From Poecilobothrus nobilitatus (taxonomy: Eukaryota; Arthropoda; Insecta; Diptera; Dolichopodidae): a DNA stretch of 64,000 nucleotides. Positions 25,515 to 37,739 of the stretch are shown piece by piece (position 1 is the stretch's first letter; every line of letters begins with the position of its first letter). Location: the NCBI GenBank assembly GCA_947095535.1, contig OX352774.1:79546416-79610415 (forward strand). The letters run 5' to 3'. Position numbers and translations under genes: made by a program. A model generated the notes under the pieces. It was not told where the DNA came from and searched no databases. It saw only the letters and a program-made list of their open reading frames with translations.

Positions 25515-25730
25515 AGGGAATCCGCCTATTATTCTTGGTACTTTGCTTCCAATGAAGCCAGAAAATACTCCACTATAACAGCAATTATTATTTTTACTTA
25601 GTATTAATTATAATTATTGTTATACGATATATATTATTACGATATGCATTGTTACGATATACATTATTACGATATACATTATTACGATATACATTATTAC
25701 GATATACATTATTATCATATATATATCATA
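25515..25730 (-). mobile_element. SINE family C body with expanded microsatellite
   Basis: It shares GAATCCGCCTATTATT, an ACTCCACT/ACCCCACT block, a CAGC..ATTATTATT stretch and ACGATATATATTATTACG with 46326-46485, in the same order. The tRNA-like head present at 46.5 kb is absent here, and the terminal repeat has expanded. It is classed as a truncated copy of the same family. Confidence 0.55.
25617..25725. repeat. 15-bp minisatellite (ACGATATACATTATT)
   Basis: About seven copies of a 15-bp unit, the central four nearly identical, ending in ATCATATATATATCAT. The same unit occurs about 1.5 times at 46457-46482, so it comes from the SINE family C body. It has no spacers and is not a CRISPR array. 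Confidence 0.85.
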
Positions 25731-27835
25731 AGTTTACTGTATTTTATTACATATTCATTTTATTTTAAAAGAAAAATTATTAATTATAATGCATTTAAAC
25801 ATATGCACGCAACTGTATTATAATATTTTACATATTATACGTATTATTATACATACGAGTATAAATATACATATATTTATATTGAATTTAATATAAAAAT
25901 ATATTTTAATGTATTGATAAACATATACATATTGCATAAACATGTATGCTTCTTTGTATTTACATTTAATAAATGCGTATATGAAATTTTTTTTTTTTAA
26001 ATTTACCTCACCAATAACTGCCATGCCATGCTATATTATTTCCATTGTCTGTAGTAAGGTAAAAAGTAATTTTCTGTCATTTAAATTTGGATAAGAATTG
26101 TTTTTTTTTTTTTTTTTAACTTATTGTATTCTTTCTTATATCCTTTTAAAAGGATTTAAAGGAAAAACAACGTACACAAGCAAAAAAAAAAATGAAAATA
26201 TTTGAATTTAAAAAAAAAAAACAGAAAACAATTTTAGTTTTTAAAAGAAAAGAAGGAAAATTTTTAAATTTTAATGGGAGGAAGAAGTTTGACTCAAAAC
26301 TAAAAAATAAATATGTAAATAAATATATTTATTTTTTTGATTTTTGTTATTTCTTATTTTGAAAATTATGAATATAAAGACTGAATGGATGATGAGTATA
26401 AAAAAAAAACAAAAAAAAAAATCATTTTTGTGGACTTATGATTTTTTGTGCTTGAAATGAAATTGAAATAAAAACAGATTCGCTCAGGTGTTAAAATGAT
26501 GAATTTTGGGTCGTTTTTTTTTTAAACCTTTTAATTTTTTGCTTTCTTTCATATATGATATTATTTGATATGGTATTATAGCAAATGGAGTGTTTTGATT
26601 TTATTTCTGATAAAAAGAGTATTTCAGGTATTGGTTACAAAATAAATCATTTTAAATGAACAAGTAAAAAGGTTTGAATTTTTTATTTTATTTATTTTCT
26701 TGAAAGTAATTTGATGTTATTACATTTCTATTTATTATTAACTGAATTGAAAACATTTTGAATACTAAATTTTGTTGTATTCTAATAAATATCTACTTAG
26801 TATTATATTTCTTTTCCTTATTTCTTTTTATTCAAGAGTAAATCTTAGATACTTTTTTTCTTTTTAAAGTGGGAGGTAAAACTTGAAATAATACTCTGTG
26901 TATTATTTTCAGTCCAGTTATTTCAATTTTATTTCAAAAACTAATTCATCATTTTCTAGATTTTCTTATCTTTTCAATTTTGTATTAAATTAAAAAATAT
27001 CAAATTACTATTTAGAAAAAAGAGAAAAAAACAAAAACTTCTTTCAGTAACAAAAAATGTCATAATTTTCACTTACAAAACGGTAAAAAACGGTAAAACG
27101 GTAATTGCATATTTTTAGGGCGAAAAGAACAAAATTTCGTTTGATGAGCCCTAATTTTTAATCATATCAATACGAGGGTATAAAGAAAGCGAATGAAATA
27201 AAATGTGACATTGAACGTTCAGAAAAGTCAAAAATAGTAACAATATCTGAAAGAAAACTCAAGAGAAAATTTCCATCAGCTTCTTGAAAAATGCATGCAA
27301 TTATATATTCCCTATAAATGAATTTTTTGTTGTCGGTCTTAGCAGTTTTCACTTTGCTCTCGTATTAACACAAAAAATATTTTTTTTTTTGCCGACACTA
27401 ACAAATCTAGTATCATTTTGTTTTTGTTCCCTGTTTCTTTGTTTGTTGGTTTTTTTTCTCTCTGTATTTTGGCTTTTAACATCTTTGACTGGCTATATGT
27501 TGGTTTACAGAGCTTCTAATAAGCTGAAGTGAATTTTAAACATTGCTTTATTTCGCGGTAGGTTTAATTTATTTCGCGGTCCCAATAGCCTCTGATTTAG
27601 GGCCCTTCAAATACAAAATGTTTATTTATTTATATTTTACGAATCAAATAGGATAATTGTAGCAGACAGTTTGCTTAACCCAAATTGAATTTTCATTTAG
27701 AAAACTATCACAAATTGATTGACTCATCATTTATAGATGTTAGTAGGTTAATAAATGATGTTATTAGTTAATATTAGAATTTTAATTTTAATTCAAGCTA
27801 CTAGAGCTTTATTTTTGTTTTGTAGTTTATTTTTC
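25730..27835. other. A/T-rich noncoding DNA
   Basis: No gene is recognised. TTTATTTCGCGGT is repeated twice at about 27548-27581 (period about 20), followed by a more G/C-rich stretch to 27610 whose origin is unknown. Confidence 0.5.
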
Positions 27836-27837
27836 TA

Positions 27838-28005
27838 CCATACATAAATGTGGCAAGAAAATTACACAGCCATTACTTTTCAGGCGTGACTGTAAATGTC
27901 GTAAGAGGGGAATTATTTTTGCGACGTGTGTGGCATTCGAAACCACACTCCTTCGTTGTTTACAGCGTATTTTATACCGCAATAGTAAATCCTCATATTC
28001 ATGTC
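27838..28005 (-). mobile_element. SINE family B, degenerate copy
   Basis: It shares ATTACACAGCC, AGGCGTG, TGTAAATGTCGTAAG, CGACGTGTGTGG and TACAGCGTATTTTATAC with the clear copy at 36905-37083. The B box is mutated (ATTCGAAACCACAC) and the A-box end is poorly preserved. Confidence 0.65.
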
Positions 28006-28180
28006 ATTTACTCATAATATAATGTTAAATAGACTAAACGATTATTGCTTTTACGCTAATCATGCTTTGACCACTATTGATACAGTAATTCGCGCAAAGT
28101 CTGGCTTTGATTATTTGTTTATTGCCATTTATATCAAAAAGTTCAGACAAAATATAGATTTAAACTTTTCGTAATCTGAA

Positions 28181-28437
28181 ATCATCGACTACTAAGGGGG
28201 ATTGAAAAGGTCAAATACTATTAATAAATATATGTACAGTAATATTTTTTATTTTGTTTATGTATAATATGTATTATATATTTACATTATATACATATAT
28301 TTAGTGGCAAAATATGTTAAGAAAAAAAAATTTTTTTTTTCAGTAATTTTCCTTTCAATTAAAAAAAAAAACCTACCTGTGTAAGATGAAAATTTGCATT
28401 TCCTCGTTGAATATACCATGTACTTCACTAATCCTGT
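28181..28437 (-). mobile_element. SINE family A, degenerate copy
   Basis: It begins with ATCATCGACTACTAAGG and continues through ATATATTTAGTGGCAA and TTTTCCTTTCAATTAA to TGTGTAAGATG and TTTCCTCGTTGAATA, the same order as at 13605-13824. The tRNA-like head is strongly decayed. Confidence 0.5.
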
Positions 28438-28439
28438 TT

Positions 28440-31400
28440 ATTAAATTTTATTTCGCATTCATATTTAGGCTGCTTTTATGAAATAATATGTCTATCTCAA
28501 GATATTTTTAAGAATGTACAATTTTGCTAAAAATTTAAAAAAAAAAATCACAAATTAAAATGGTCGCCACTTGTCTGGAGCACACCAAAAAAAAAACAGT
28601 TTTTCTTTCCGATCTTTAATTGGTTTATTTTGAATAATCAAAATTCAAATTAAAATTTTGTGATTCCTTAATATTTCTTAAACGTTTTCCTCTTTTTTCT
28701 TCATTTTTGTAATTCCATTTCTTAAAATTCTTTATACATTTTTGATTTTATTTACAAAAAAGTTCTTTAACATAAAAATCTGAAAATTAAATTAAAGATT
28801 TTTGGTAGTAAAATTTCATGTAGTAACGAAAATATTTCAAAATTTTATATTAAGCCAAAATATTATGTGTATTTTCGTTTTTCTTTTGTTTTTTTTTTTT
28901 GTTGTAATTTTTCCAAATAAAATTTCACTTATTTTCTCTCTAAAGAATACATCTGAATATTGAAGCTATAAAGTTATGCAAACAACTGGTACCATCGTCA
29001 TTGATTTTACTGCATCATTTTATTTTTTTCTACTAATACCTGATGCCTTTGAGATGCTATTAAAAAATGAAAAGAACAAAACACAAAAAAAAAAAAAAAA
29101 ATTATGCTAAAAATTATTTTATAAAAATTACGACGATGTTTACCTTAAAAAAAAAATTTGCCAAAAATAAAAAAATAAAAAAAAAAATGTTTACTGTTTT
29201 TCTTTATTATTTTTTTTTTTTTTGGTTTTTTCCTTTTTCTTAAAAAAAATTTTTATCATATTTTTTTTTTTTGTAGAAAGTTATGAAGCAGATGGAAAAT
29301 TCTTTACGAAAATATTTTTCAAATAAATAATAAAAATAAAATTTTCCAAAAAAGAAATTTATTTTTTTTGTTTTTTTGTTTTTTTTTTTTTGTTGGTACA
29401 GTGAAAAATAATTTTTAGTAATAAATGTTTTGATGTATGGGGGAATTTTTATTTTTAAATCCTTAAAAAAGCATTACATTATTTACAAGAATGTGATGCA
29501 GTATGATTTAAAGAAAAACTGTTGTTTGTTTTTTCTTAAAATTATAGTTGCGGGGCAACTAACGAAAAATTAAGTTCAAAGTAAAATAAAATTAGTTTTT
29601 CCTTTTTTGTAAATTAAATGTTTTTAGTTATTTGCTGTATATGGTTATGTTTAATTTATACGCAATTTTTATGCAACTAAAATAACTATAAAAATTATAT
29701 ATACCTACATAATATAACTTTTTTTTAATGTAGTATGATAATTTAGTATCAGATCTTTAGATACGCAGAATAACCATCTTGAGGGAATATTTTCGAAGTA
29801 AATTGATTTTAAAAATGAAGTAAATGACTAAATGTATTATATTAAAGGATGTATGTATACAGTAAGCTTAAGTTTAATACAGGGATCCTATGGTTTGGAA
29901 GAAACTTCTCATTGCATAAAATTTTATCTAGTTTGAGTTGTGACGATAAAATCAAGTGGTATGAATGGAATTCGGATTAAATAAAAGCTGCTAACGCAGA
30001 TATATTTTTCAATTGGCATTTGATGTTTAAGTTGGCATAGATATTTATCTAATATTTAATTCTATCATATACTTTTTCACATTGAAATTATCTCTTAACT
30101 TATAAACTGTTTTTATAATGTGTGTTTCCATAATTTTTCCATAAACAAAAAAGCTTCTGTTTCTGTAATTTTTCAAATATCAAAAAATGAAATGTGATTA
30201 GAATATTTATTCAGAATTCTGTACTTTTCGGTACTTATTTAGTCCAGTATTAAAAGTAAGCTAACGAAAATAATTACCTAAGATAATGCGGGTAAATAGT
30301 GACAAATACGGAAATGAAAAATGAAATAAAATATTGTAGAAGGAAGGGTAGATATAAGAGATTTAGATGTATAAATAATTCAGAAGGTCTCACCATAAAC
30401 TATCTGGAAAATAAATATATTTGGCGCAAAACAAAAAATCTTGGCAACAACACATATCTATAACAGCAATTTTTAAACTTAGAATGTTACAAATTGCAGA
30501 ACAGTGGAATAGAAGGAGGTTAAAGAAAGTTATGAACTTCTTCAGCACCACTTAAATTTTAATTAAAAAAAAAAAGAACACCATTAGCCAATAATATAAA
30601 TTAGTTCATAAATTTTTAAAAATGGCAATCATATTAACGATTTTTAATTTTTTATACTGAATTTTTTTTTTAATATGAAAAAAGCGTTGAAAATTAACTT
30701 CTTACAATTGGAAAAAGACTATCATTGATTAACGAATAATAAAAAATGTGTTTAACGAAAATTATATATAAGTGTAACATAATGAACTTATTTTATCTAA
30801 TTTCTACAAAAATATTAAATAAATACCCAAATTATCTTATAAATCTTCAAATGCTTTCTTTTTATTTCTAATGGTATATAATCGAAAGCGACGTCATTTT
30901 TAATTTTAGAAATAAAGCGATTAAAATTATTGTCAAGTTAGGTTGACACTCTGCTATAACCAAATCATTTTATAAATTTTTGTACTTCCATTTCAATCTT
31001 CAGTTGAAATAATACAATTATAGCAATAGTACTTACTTCATGCTAGAAGATTGAGTATGTATGTAAGTATTAATTGAAGAACCTTTTCTCTGCATCAGTC
31101 TTATTCTGTTAAGAAAAAAGTGAAAATATCTCGTAGTTTCTTTGTTCGAAACTGCGTTTGACAGAGAAATACCACCGTAGCATAACACAATTAGCATCAT
31201 TAAGATAGGAAACTTAACATTAACTTTTTTATAAAAAGGTTCTCCTACTTATAGGTTGAAGGGTGCAGTACGAACTTAGGATCTGGAGATTGCTTCATTT
31301 TGCTTAAGTATATGTAAAGTATAATTAATGTAATGTAATGTAAGTATATGTCTTACAGTCACACAAAATGTATATTCCATAGAATAAGTAAAGTATTATG

Positions 31401-31815
31401 CCGCTGTGATAAAAATAGCGGAAGTTAGTGATTTTTGATATACATTAGTATAAAATACGATACCTTTACAATAGTTCAAAGAAAGAATTGTGTAGGTATA
31501 GAAATAACTGCCTTTAGAAAGTAAAAATAAACCAAGTGGGTTACTCTAAAGTCTTCATTACTAAAAAATTAAGATTCATAAGCAAAAAATAGAAATATTT
31601 AAAAAAAATTCTTAGCTTATGTTAGTTTTATTTCATTTTGTTTTAGCATCTTTGATTACAGGACACTTGATAATGAAAACTTTTTTTTTGAAAACATGTA
31701 CTTTTAAAAATTTCATTTTAAATAAAATTTGTTAAAATTTTTAAAAATTAGATCTCAATGTTTACAAATCATTAAATAAATATTTAATATTTCTTTAATT
31801 TTTTTTATTTTGCAG
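28440..31815. other. Noncoding DNA, probably intron upstream of the His-rich exon
   Basis: A/T-rich and homopolymer-rich, with a small AGTTGC-GGG-GCAACT hairpin at about 29546-29560. No other exon with convincing splice sites and codon content was found, so the preceding exon of the gene at 31816 lies further upstream or was missed. Confidence 0.45.
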
Positions 31816-32022
31816 CAATATCTAGAGAGGATAATGAAGACTCAAATCATCAACAGCATCATCATCATTTACATCATAAAGGTGGTATAGGGGGTCATCA
31901 TCACCATCATCATGGTAATCACGGTAATAAAGTTCCATATAATGGATATAATTCAGAAGAATATTTGGATAAATTAGAACCGAATGGAAATATCCCATCA
32001 AACTACAGATGTGGTGGTGGTG
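31816..32022 (+). CDS. Internal exon encoding a His/Gly-rich segment, gene unidentified
   Basis: A polypyrimidine tract and TTTTGCAG precede the exon, and TG|GTAAGT follows it. Only one plus-strand frame is open throughout. It starts after two bases and ends with one base left over, so the exon is 207 nt and phase 1 at both ends: skipping it would keep the frame. The product is an acidic start (SREDNEDS), two His-rich runs (HHHHLHHK, then GGHHHHHHGNHGN), a Tyr/Asn/Glu segment (NGYNSEEYLDKLE) and a C-terminal NYRCGGG. It looks like a disordered linker of a large regulatory, neuronal or membrane protein. The family is not recognised. Codon use and composition differ sharply from surrounding DNA. 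The partner exons are not visible, so this is a partial gene. Confidence 0.75.
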
Positions 32023-33000
32023 GTAAGTTAAAATGTTTAAAAAAGAAAAAAAAATGCTGGTATTGCAAATGAAAAATTGAAAAAAAAAACAACGACATTA
32101 CTATTAAAATTCAAAAATTTAAATATAAAAAATAATTTATACAATACACAAGAATTTAAAAGGAAAATATTCAATTCAGGATTCTGTTATTAAAATTTTT
32201 CTTTTAATTTTTTCGGTAGGTTATTATAAAGTTGTTTTTCAATTTGTAACAATTAATATTAGTTTCGAATGTTGGATGAATGTAATATAAAATTTTTCAT
32301 TTATATTAAATACTATTCAAAATTTTATAGCGGTTAAAAATGTCGAAATTATTAAAAATGTTACCGTAATAATATTTGACTTAAGAAGTTGTTATAGAGA
32401 TGATATTAACTCCGAAAAAGGGTTCGAAAAAAATAATTACATTTATTTTTGAAAATTATTCAGAGATTCCCATAATGTTTAAAATCTATTGAAAATTTAT
32501 GAAATGTAAAAACCGGATTTTTTTTTTTTTGTAGTTATATTCCGGACGTTGTTTATAAGATTGGCAGCACTTTTTTTTTTGCAAAATATTGCGCAAAAAA
32601 ATAACAATAACAATGAATAAGGAATGTATAACTACAATGTAAGATAAAAGAGAGTTTAAAAAATGCATAGGGAAAGGGAAGAATAAAATAAAACAGGGTA
32701 TGTAAATTGAAAGATTTTTCAAGTTGCACATTTTCAAAAAAATCAAAAAGACAATAAAAAAATCACTCTAGAATAGTAACTATTTTGTTATCAAAATTTA
32801 TAATTTTTAGACTTTTTTCTATTAAAATTATGACAACTTATGGAAAAACTTTCCTCAATTTTTGAAAAAAGCCTATATAACTAAAAAAAGTTGTTAACAT
32901 ATTAAAAATGTAATTAAGGTTCAATTATTGCATTTAAACTTTGAAAAAATTCCCATTGGTGCTCGGGTTTTAAGTGCCTAAAACTAAAACTATACAATTT
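32023..33000. other. Noncoding DNA, probably intron downstream of the His-rich exon
   Basis: It follows a consensus GTAAGT donor. No coding segment is recognised. The minus-strand frame 32486-32746 spans T runs and is not supported. Confidence 0.45.
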
Positions 33001-33405
33001 TTAATTTTATAAGTTCTAAAAGGCATATATCTTTAATTTGATCCTTTTCAAAATTTGAAGTTCCTAACTTTTTGCTGTTAGGAGGTATGAGATGAGCCTA
33101 TATAAGCTCTTGAATTTTATTTTGAACCTTCTCAAAATTTAACGTTTCGAACTTTTTGTGGTTAGAAGATACGAAGGATCAAAATTTTTACAAAACACTG
33201 ATATCACATAACGGTAAATTTAAGTATTAATTTACAGTTCAGTATTATTTGACTGAGAGTAGACATTTTAAATGTGATCTTGTTTTATAACAATTTCAAT
33301 TTAAAGGTCAACTTGGAGAAAAGTTATAGCAGTATAAGTGTAAGGTAAACGTCACGTGTGGGCAGGCAGATTAACAGACGAACAAAATGAAACTATTAAG
33401 TTAAT
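33000..33405 (-). repeat. Dispersed family J, inverted copy
   Basis: On the minus strand it carries the family start (AGTTTCATTTTGTTCGTCTG, then CTGCCTGCCCACACG) and the conserved TACTTAAATTTACCGTTATG block. It ends beside an ATGCTAAAAAA stretch on the plus strand, the complement of the TTTTTTAGCAT flank seen at 51.85 kb. Confidence 0.55.
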
Positions 33406-33823
33406 TTTTTATTTATTTATTTTTTTTTTTAAAAAATATGCTAAAAAATGAATTAATTTTTGTATAAAATAGAAAATTTTGTATATGAATATTCATAAGT
33501 TAGTAATGATTTTAATGTTTTTTATGTAACTATGTAGTAAAACCTATATGATTACTTATGGAATATTTTTATTTCTCGAATCATTTTTCTCTTTTATTCA
33601 AATATAAGGCACCTATTAGTTGTTTTCTTGTAAAAAAATTCTGATTTTATATTTCTTTTTATACATAAGAGATTAAAATTGTTTTGTTCTTTACTTTAAG
33701 CTATGCAATCTGCTTTAAAATTACATCACATTTAAGGTTAAAGGTACAGCTTATCTATATATAATTATCTTGACCATTTATTTTTAAAGAATACTATTTT
33801 ATATAGTTATTATAGTCAGTACT

Positions 33824-33866
33824 AATGTACAACTGACTATATTTAAAATATAGTCAGTTGTACATT
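33824..33866. repeat. 43-bp near-perfect palindrome
   Basis: The arms AATGTACAACTGACTATAT and its complement (19 bp, no mismatch) surround a 5-bp centre. The palindrome overlaps the start of the local duplication at 33842. It can form a cruciform in DNA or a stable hairpin in RNA. Confidence 0.9.
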
Positions 33867-34273
33867 TGTACATTTGGTGTCAAGTCGATGCGTATCTATT
33901 GACATTCACAAGTCATCATATTTTCTACAAAGATTTTTTTTTTATCTTGTCCTGGGGAGAACCAAAACACAAGAGAAATTTGATTTCAAAAATCAAAATG
34001 ATGATGGTTGATGTTAGATCTTATAAAAGCCAGTTCAAAATTTAATTAATTTAATTAATAATTAATTTAATTTAAAATATAGTCAGTTGTACATTTGGTG
34101 TCAAGTCGATGCGTATCTATTGACATTCACAAGTCATCACATTTTCTACAAAGATTTTTTTTTTATCTTGTCCTGGGGAAAACCAAAATACAAGAGAAAT
34201 TTGACTTCAAAAATCAAAATGATGATGGTTGATGTTAGATCTTATAAAAGCCAGTTCAAAATTTAATTAATTT
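33842..34273. repeat. Tandem duplication of about 205 bp
   Basis: Copies at 33842-34052 and 34071-34273 start with TTTAAAATATAGTCAGTTG and end with CAGTTCAAAATTTAATTAAT. They differ by a short GTACATTT insertion in copy 1 and about four substitutions, all transitions. The junction is a TTAATTAA-rich linker. The high identity suggests a recent event. Confidence 0.9.
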
Positions 34274-34556
34274 GAAAAAGTTATAATAGATACGATTTAC
34301 ATATTCTGTAACCATAATAGTTACTTAACTTTTTGATTTATTACATTGTTTTGGAATTTTAAAATTTTTCTAAAATTATTCTTTTGTTCTCCATTTCCAA
34401 AAAAAAAAACTTACTTTAAAATTCTCCTCGCCTTCTAGAATTTTTCCTTATATTCGTTTTTTTTTTTAATATGCAAATTTTTATATTTTTTAAAAGTAAA
34501 AAGAGATTCCGAACTATGTACAAAATATACTCATCAGTTTTTCTAATTATAATAAG

Positions 34557-35320
34557 AATTTTTTCACTCTGCCCGTCCGTTCGTCTGTTTACAAAACTTC
34601 TACCCCGTTAAAAATAGAGAAAAAAATTTTAACCATTGGAAGGTCTCATAAAAAAGTTTATGTTGTAGAACAATTTTTCCATGTAGCTCGATCCATTCTG
34701 GAAATATTAACCCTTCAAACTTTGAAAAAGCCTTATTTTTAAATGCTTATATCTCATGTTCTGCTTAAAATTTTTTCAATCTGAGAACGCCATTCGACGG
34801 TAATATTTTTTTCCTTTGTAAATCATTCTCAAAATTATACAATATTTTAAAATTTAGTATTTAAATTTACCGTTATGTTGAAACCAAATTTTGAATGATT
34901 TTTCTTCCTTCATAAATCCGGCACGCTTTTAGATAGGAACTTGACATTTTGAGGACAGGAAAGAACTTTTAGAAGTAGTATAAGTTTCCTCAAAAAATTT
35001 TTTTTGTACTACCCCCTTTTTTAAGAGCAATTAGAGCTCAAAAATTAAAAATTCGTTATTTTTAGATCCTGTAACTTAGGCACCTGTACAAATTTTTCTT
35101 CGGCAATACATAAAATTTAAAACTTCAATGATATATTTTTACGTGTGTTAACGGTTTTTTTTAGTTAAAGTCCACTGAAAATTGCAAAAAAGGTCCTATA
35201 TTCATGTTTTTTCTTATATGAAATTTTCAAATTTTGGTGTAAGTCACACTTCTAAACAGTTTGTATTGTCTTTTAGAAATGTGCGCTTTTAAAAACCGTT
35301 AATATTTACATTCTGTGTTT
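34557..35320 (+). repeat. Dispersed family J, long copy
   Basis: It begins with CTGCCCGTCCGTTCGTCTGT and TTACAAAACTTCTACCCC. Conserved blocks follow at the same spacing as in the copies at 43.7 and 54.9 kb: ATATCTCATGTTCTG, TTTAAATTTACCGTTATG, TAAGAGCAATTAGAGCTC, TTTTTACGTGTGTTAACGG and GAAATGTGCGCTTTTAAAAA. No open frame is conserved, so the family is noncoding. Confidence 0.75.
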
Positions 35321-35519
35321 TTTATGTTTTAAATGGTTTGTAATGATTTTTTATTTTGCAATAAATATAGTAGAAAATTGGCACAAACTATATACATAAC
35401 AAATTTAAGATTTGATTTATAAAAGAAAAAAAACATTTTGGTCCCGAAAGAATAGACAATTTTTATAAAATTTTGGTAAAAACACAAATTAAATGCACTT
35501 TTACAGAAATAACACAAAT

Positions 35520-35650
35520 TTTTTTTAACGAGGGTAGGTTGGAATTATCGAAAGACATTATAGAGGAGTAAAACGAGCACGAGTTCTCTATAACTGTGTG
35601 GGACTTTAATTCACTAAACACCACCTCCCCGTTTTGATCAATCAATAGGT
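35520..35650. other. Unexplained G/C-richer patch
   Basis: AACGAGGGTAGGTTGGAATT, then AACGAGCACGAGTTCTCTAT and CACCACCTCCCCGTTTTGAT, form a 130-bp island of balanced composition. The minus strand has an open frame here (NGEVVFSELKSHTVIENSCS is part of it), but there is no ATG start in the island and no recognised family. It may be a fragment of a mobile element. Confidence 0.3.
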
Positions 35651-36900
35651 TATACGATCTTTAGTATACTCATGTACCTACTGTCTTGTCAAGTAAAAAG
35701 TGTAGAAGTGTAAGAAGCTTCACCATGAAAATTATTGTTGGACAGTTTAATTAAAATCTCTTATCTCATAGATAAATCTCAAAATTTTGTTGAAAAATTA
35801 AATATTTTTGTTTTGTGAAAATTAAATTCTCTAAAATTTAATAAAAATTTAAAAGGGTTATTTTTTTTTTTAAATTCGTTTGAATCGGTTCAAAATTTAT
35901 TTAAAATACATATATAAAAACTTTAGATATTTTGCAATTTTTTCTAGTACAAAATATATGAAGAGATAAAACCCACTTAAAAATTTTAAATAAATTCTAA
36001 TTATTATTTTTTTTTTGTCTTACATGAAAGCATAAAATCTGACAGCTTTAAAATTAATTATATTTTCTTCCATTAGCATCCATATGCATTTAATATTTAG
36101 TATTGTATATAAATATATGTATTGTTATGTCAAAAATTTGCATTTAATGTAAAAGTCATTTATTGTAATATCCTTTTTTTTTTGTTTTTGTTCTGTGCAA
36201 TATTTAAAAGTGGGTGGTGAATAAAACATTACATAATAATTCCACCCATACATAATTTTTCATTTTTCATTTTTATGTAATATTAAAATAAATGGCAATA
36301 AAAAAACAAAAAAAAACAGAAAAAAAAAAAAAACAGAAAAAAAAAAGAAAATCTAATATTTCATTAATATAAGAATCCATATTTTTGAAATATGTATTTG
36401 CAAAAATTAAATAAAAACGGAAAAACCTTGTGGTTAAGTTTTATTTTTTATACATTATCGTAAATATGAAAAAAAAAAAAAAAAAAATCTGTTAATATTA
36501 ATCTGTAATGTTATCGCAGTGTTATTTACTTAGGAAATTTAATAAATTATCCTCTAATGGACCGTACCAAATCCTTTGTGGTTAGAATTCGTTATGAGTG
36601 AATTTTTCTGGAATGGAAAATTGAACTAGAAAACATAATTAAAATTTTTTTTTTTTGTTATGTTTTCTTTTCCAATATTTTGATCCCACCCATTTACACA
36701 TTAAATGAACAAGTAGGTATATAAAAAAAGAATTAAACTTATGTATGTTGTCTATAATTAAAATTGCATTTTGAGATAGGAAAAAAAAAAAAAACAAGTA
36801 ATGAAAAAACCAAGGGAAATCACATTTCCAAAATTAGATTTTGGTAAAGAGTATATAAATATTAAGTATGTATATATTTACATATATATTTGTTTTTTTT
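35650..36900. other. A/T-rich noncoding DNA
   Basis: Homopolymer-rich, with a pure A run at 36470-36487. Nothing else is recognised. Confidence 0.55.
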
Positions 36901-36904
36901 TTTT

Positions 36905-37083
36905 TAATGCATTTTTCTGCCACATGTGGACAGGAAATTACACAGCCTTTCCTGTTCAGGCGTGGTTGTAAATGTCGTAAGGGGGAATATGTCTTACGAC
37001 GTGTGTGGGATTCGAACCCACACTCCCTCAATGATTACAGCGTATTTTATACGCTTTTACCCACTGCGCCACCGATGCCCCGT
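36905..37083 (-). mobile_element. SINE family B, best copy
   Basis: On the minus strand it starts GGGGCATCGGTGGCGCAGTG (A box TGGCGCAGTGGG), then the B box GGTTCGAATCC inside a perfect T-arm stem (GTGTGG / CCACAC). A body of about 85 bp ends at a T-rich tract on the plus strand that would be the element's A tail. Overlapping open frames on both strands are shadows of this repeat. GTATGTATAT occurs on both sides (about 36866 and 37086) and could be the target duplication, but the flanks are A/T-rich. Confidence 0.85.
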
Positions 37084-37194
37084 ATGTATGTATATTGAAT
37101 AAAATAAATTTATAAAAATTGAAGAAAATCGTTAGAATAATTTGTTAGAGAAACTGGGAAATATAATGTTGGAGCTTTAATTTTTGTATATTAC

Positions 37195-37700
37195 TTGAAA
37201 AAAATTTTTACAGGTCTTTAAAAATAGAGAATTTTGGGTTTTGGACCCCTTACAGCTCCTAAACGGAGGCCGACCCAAAAATATTACCTGAAATTACTGA
37301 TACTGATTTCTAGGTTCCGTTTTAAACCGTTTGAAAGATAGAACGGCTCCAAATTTTAGCAAAAATTGAGTTTCACATAACGGTATGTTAAAATACCGCA
37401 TAACAAAGCCACATATTTACTTTATACATATTTATAAAGCTTATAAAACCAGCTGGCGTTTCCAGATTGAAAATAAGCCTTATAAAACCTGTATAATAGC
37501 AATTTGAAGATAGATTTGAAGATTTGTAGCTCCGTAATGGGTGGAGCTACAGAAAAAAAATGTTCTACAAAATTAATTTTTTGGCAATGCTTTCATTGCT
37601 TTATTTCAAACTGAGTAGAAATTTTGTAAACACCCACAATGACGAATGGACGGGCGAACAAACAGACGGACAGAATGGAACTAATAAGCACATTTTTTTT
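37195..37700 (-). repeat. Dispersed family J, inverted copy
   Basis: Near its right end it has ACAAACAGACGGACAGAATG, the complement of the family start, preceded by ATTTTGTAAACACCC. The conserved CACATAACGGTATGTT block is at about 37373. Divergence from the plus-oriented copies is substantial. Confidence 0.55.
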
Positions 37701-37739
37701 AAAATTTTTTTGAAAATATTCTAGACAACAGTGTATTAA

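Noticed and set aside
25617..25725. CRISPR-like array
   Set aside because: The units are directly adjacent with no unique spacers, in insect DNA. It is a minisatellite.
36834..37098. Open frames on both strands around 36.9-37.1 kb
   Set aside because: They are shadows of the tRNA-derived SINE B, whose A and B boxes explain the sequence.
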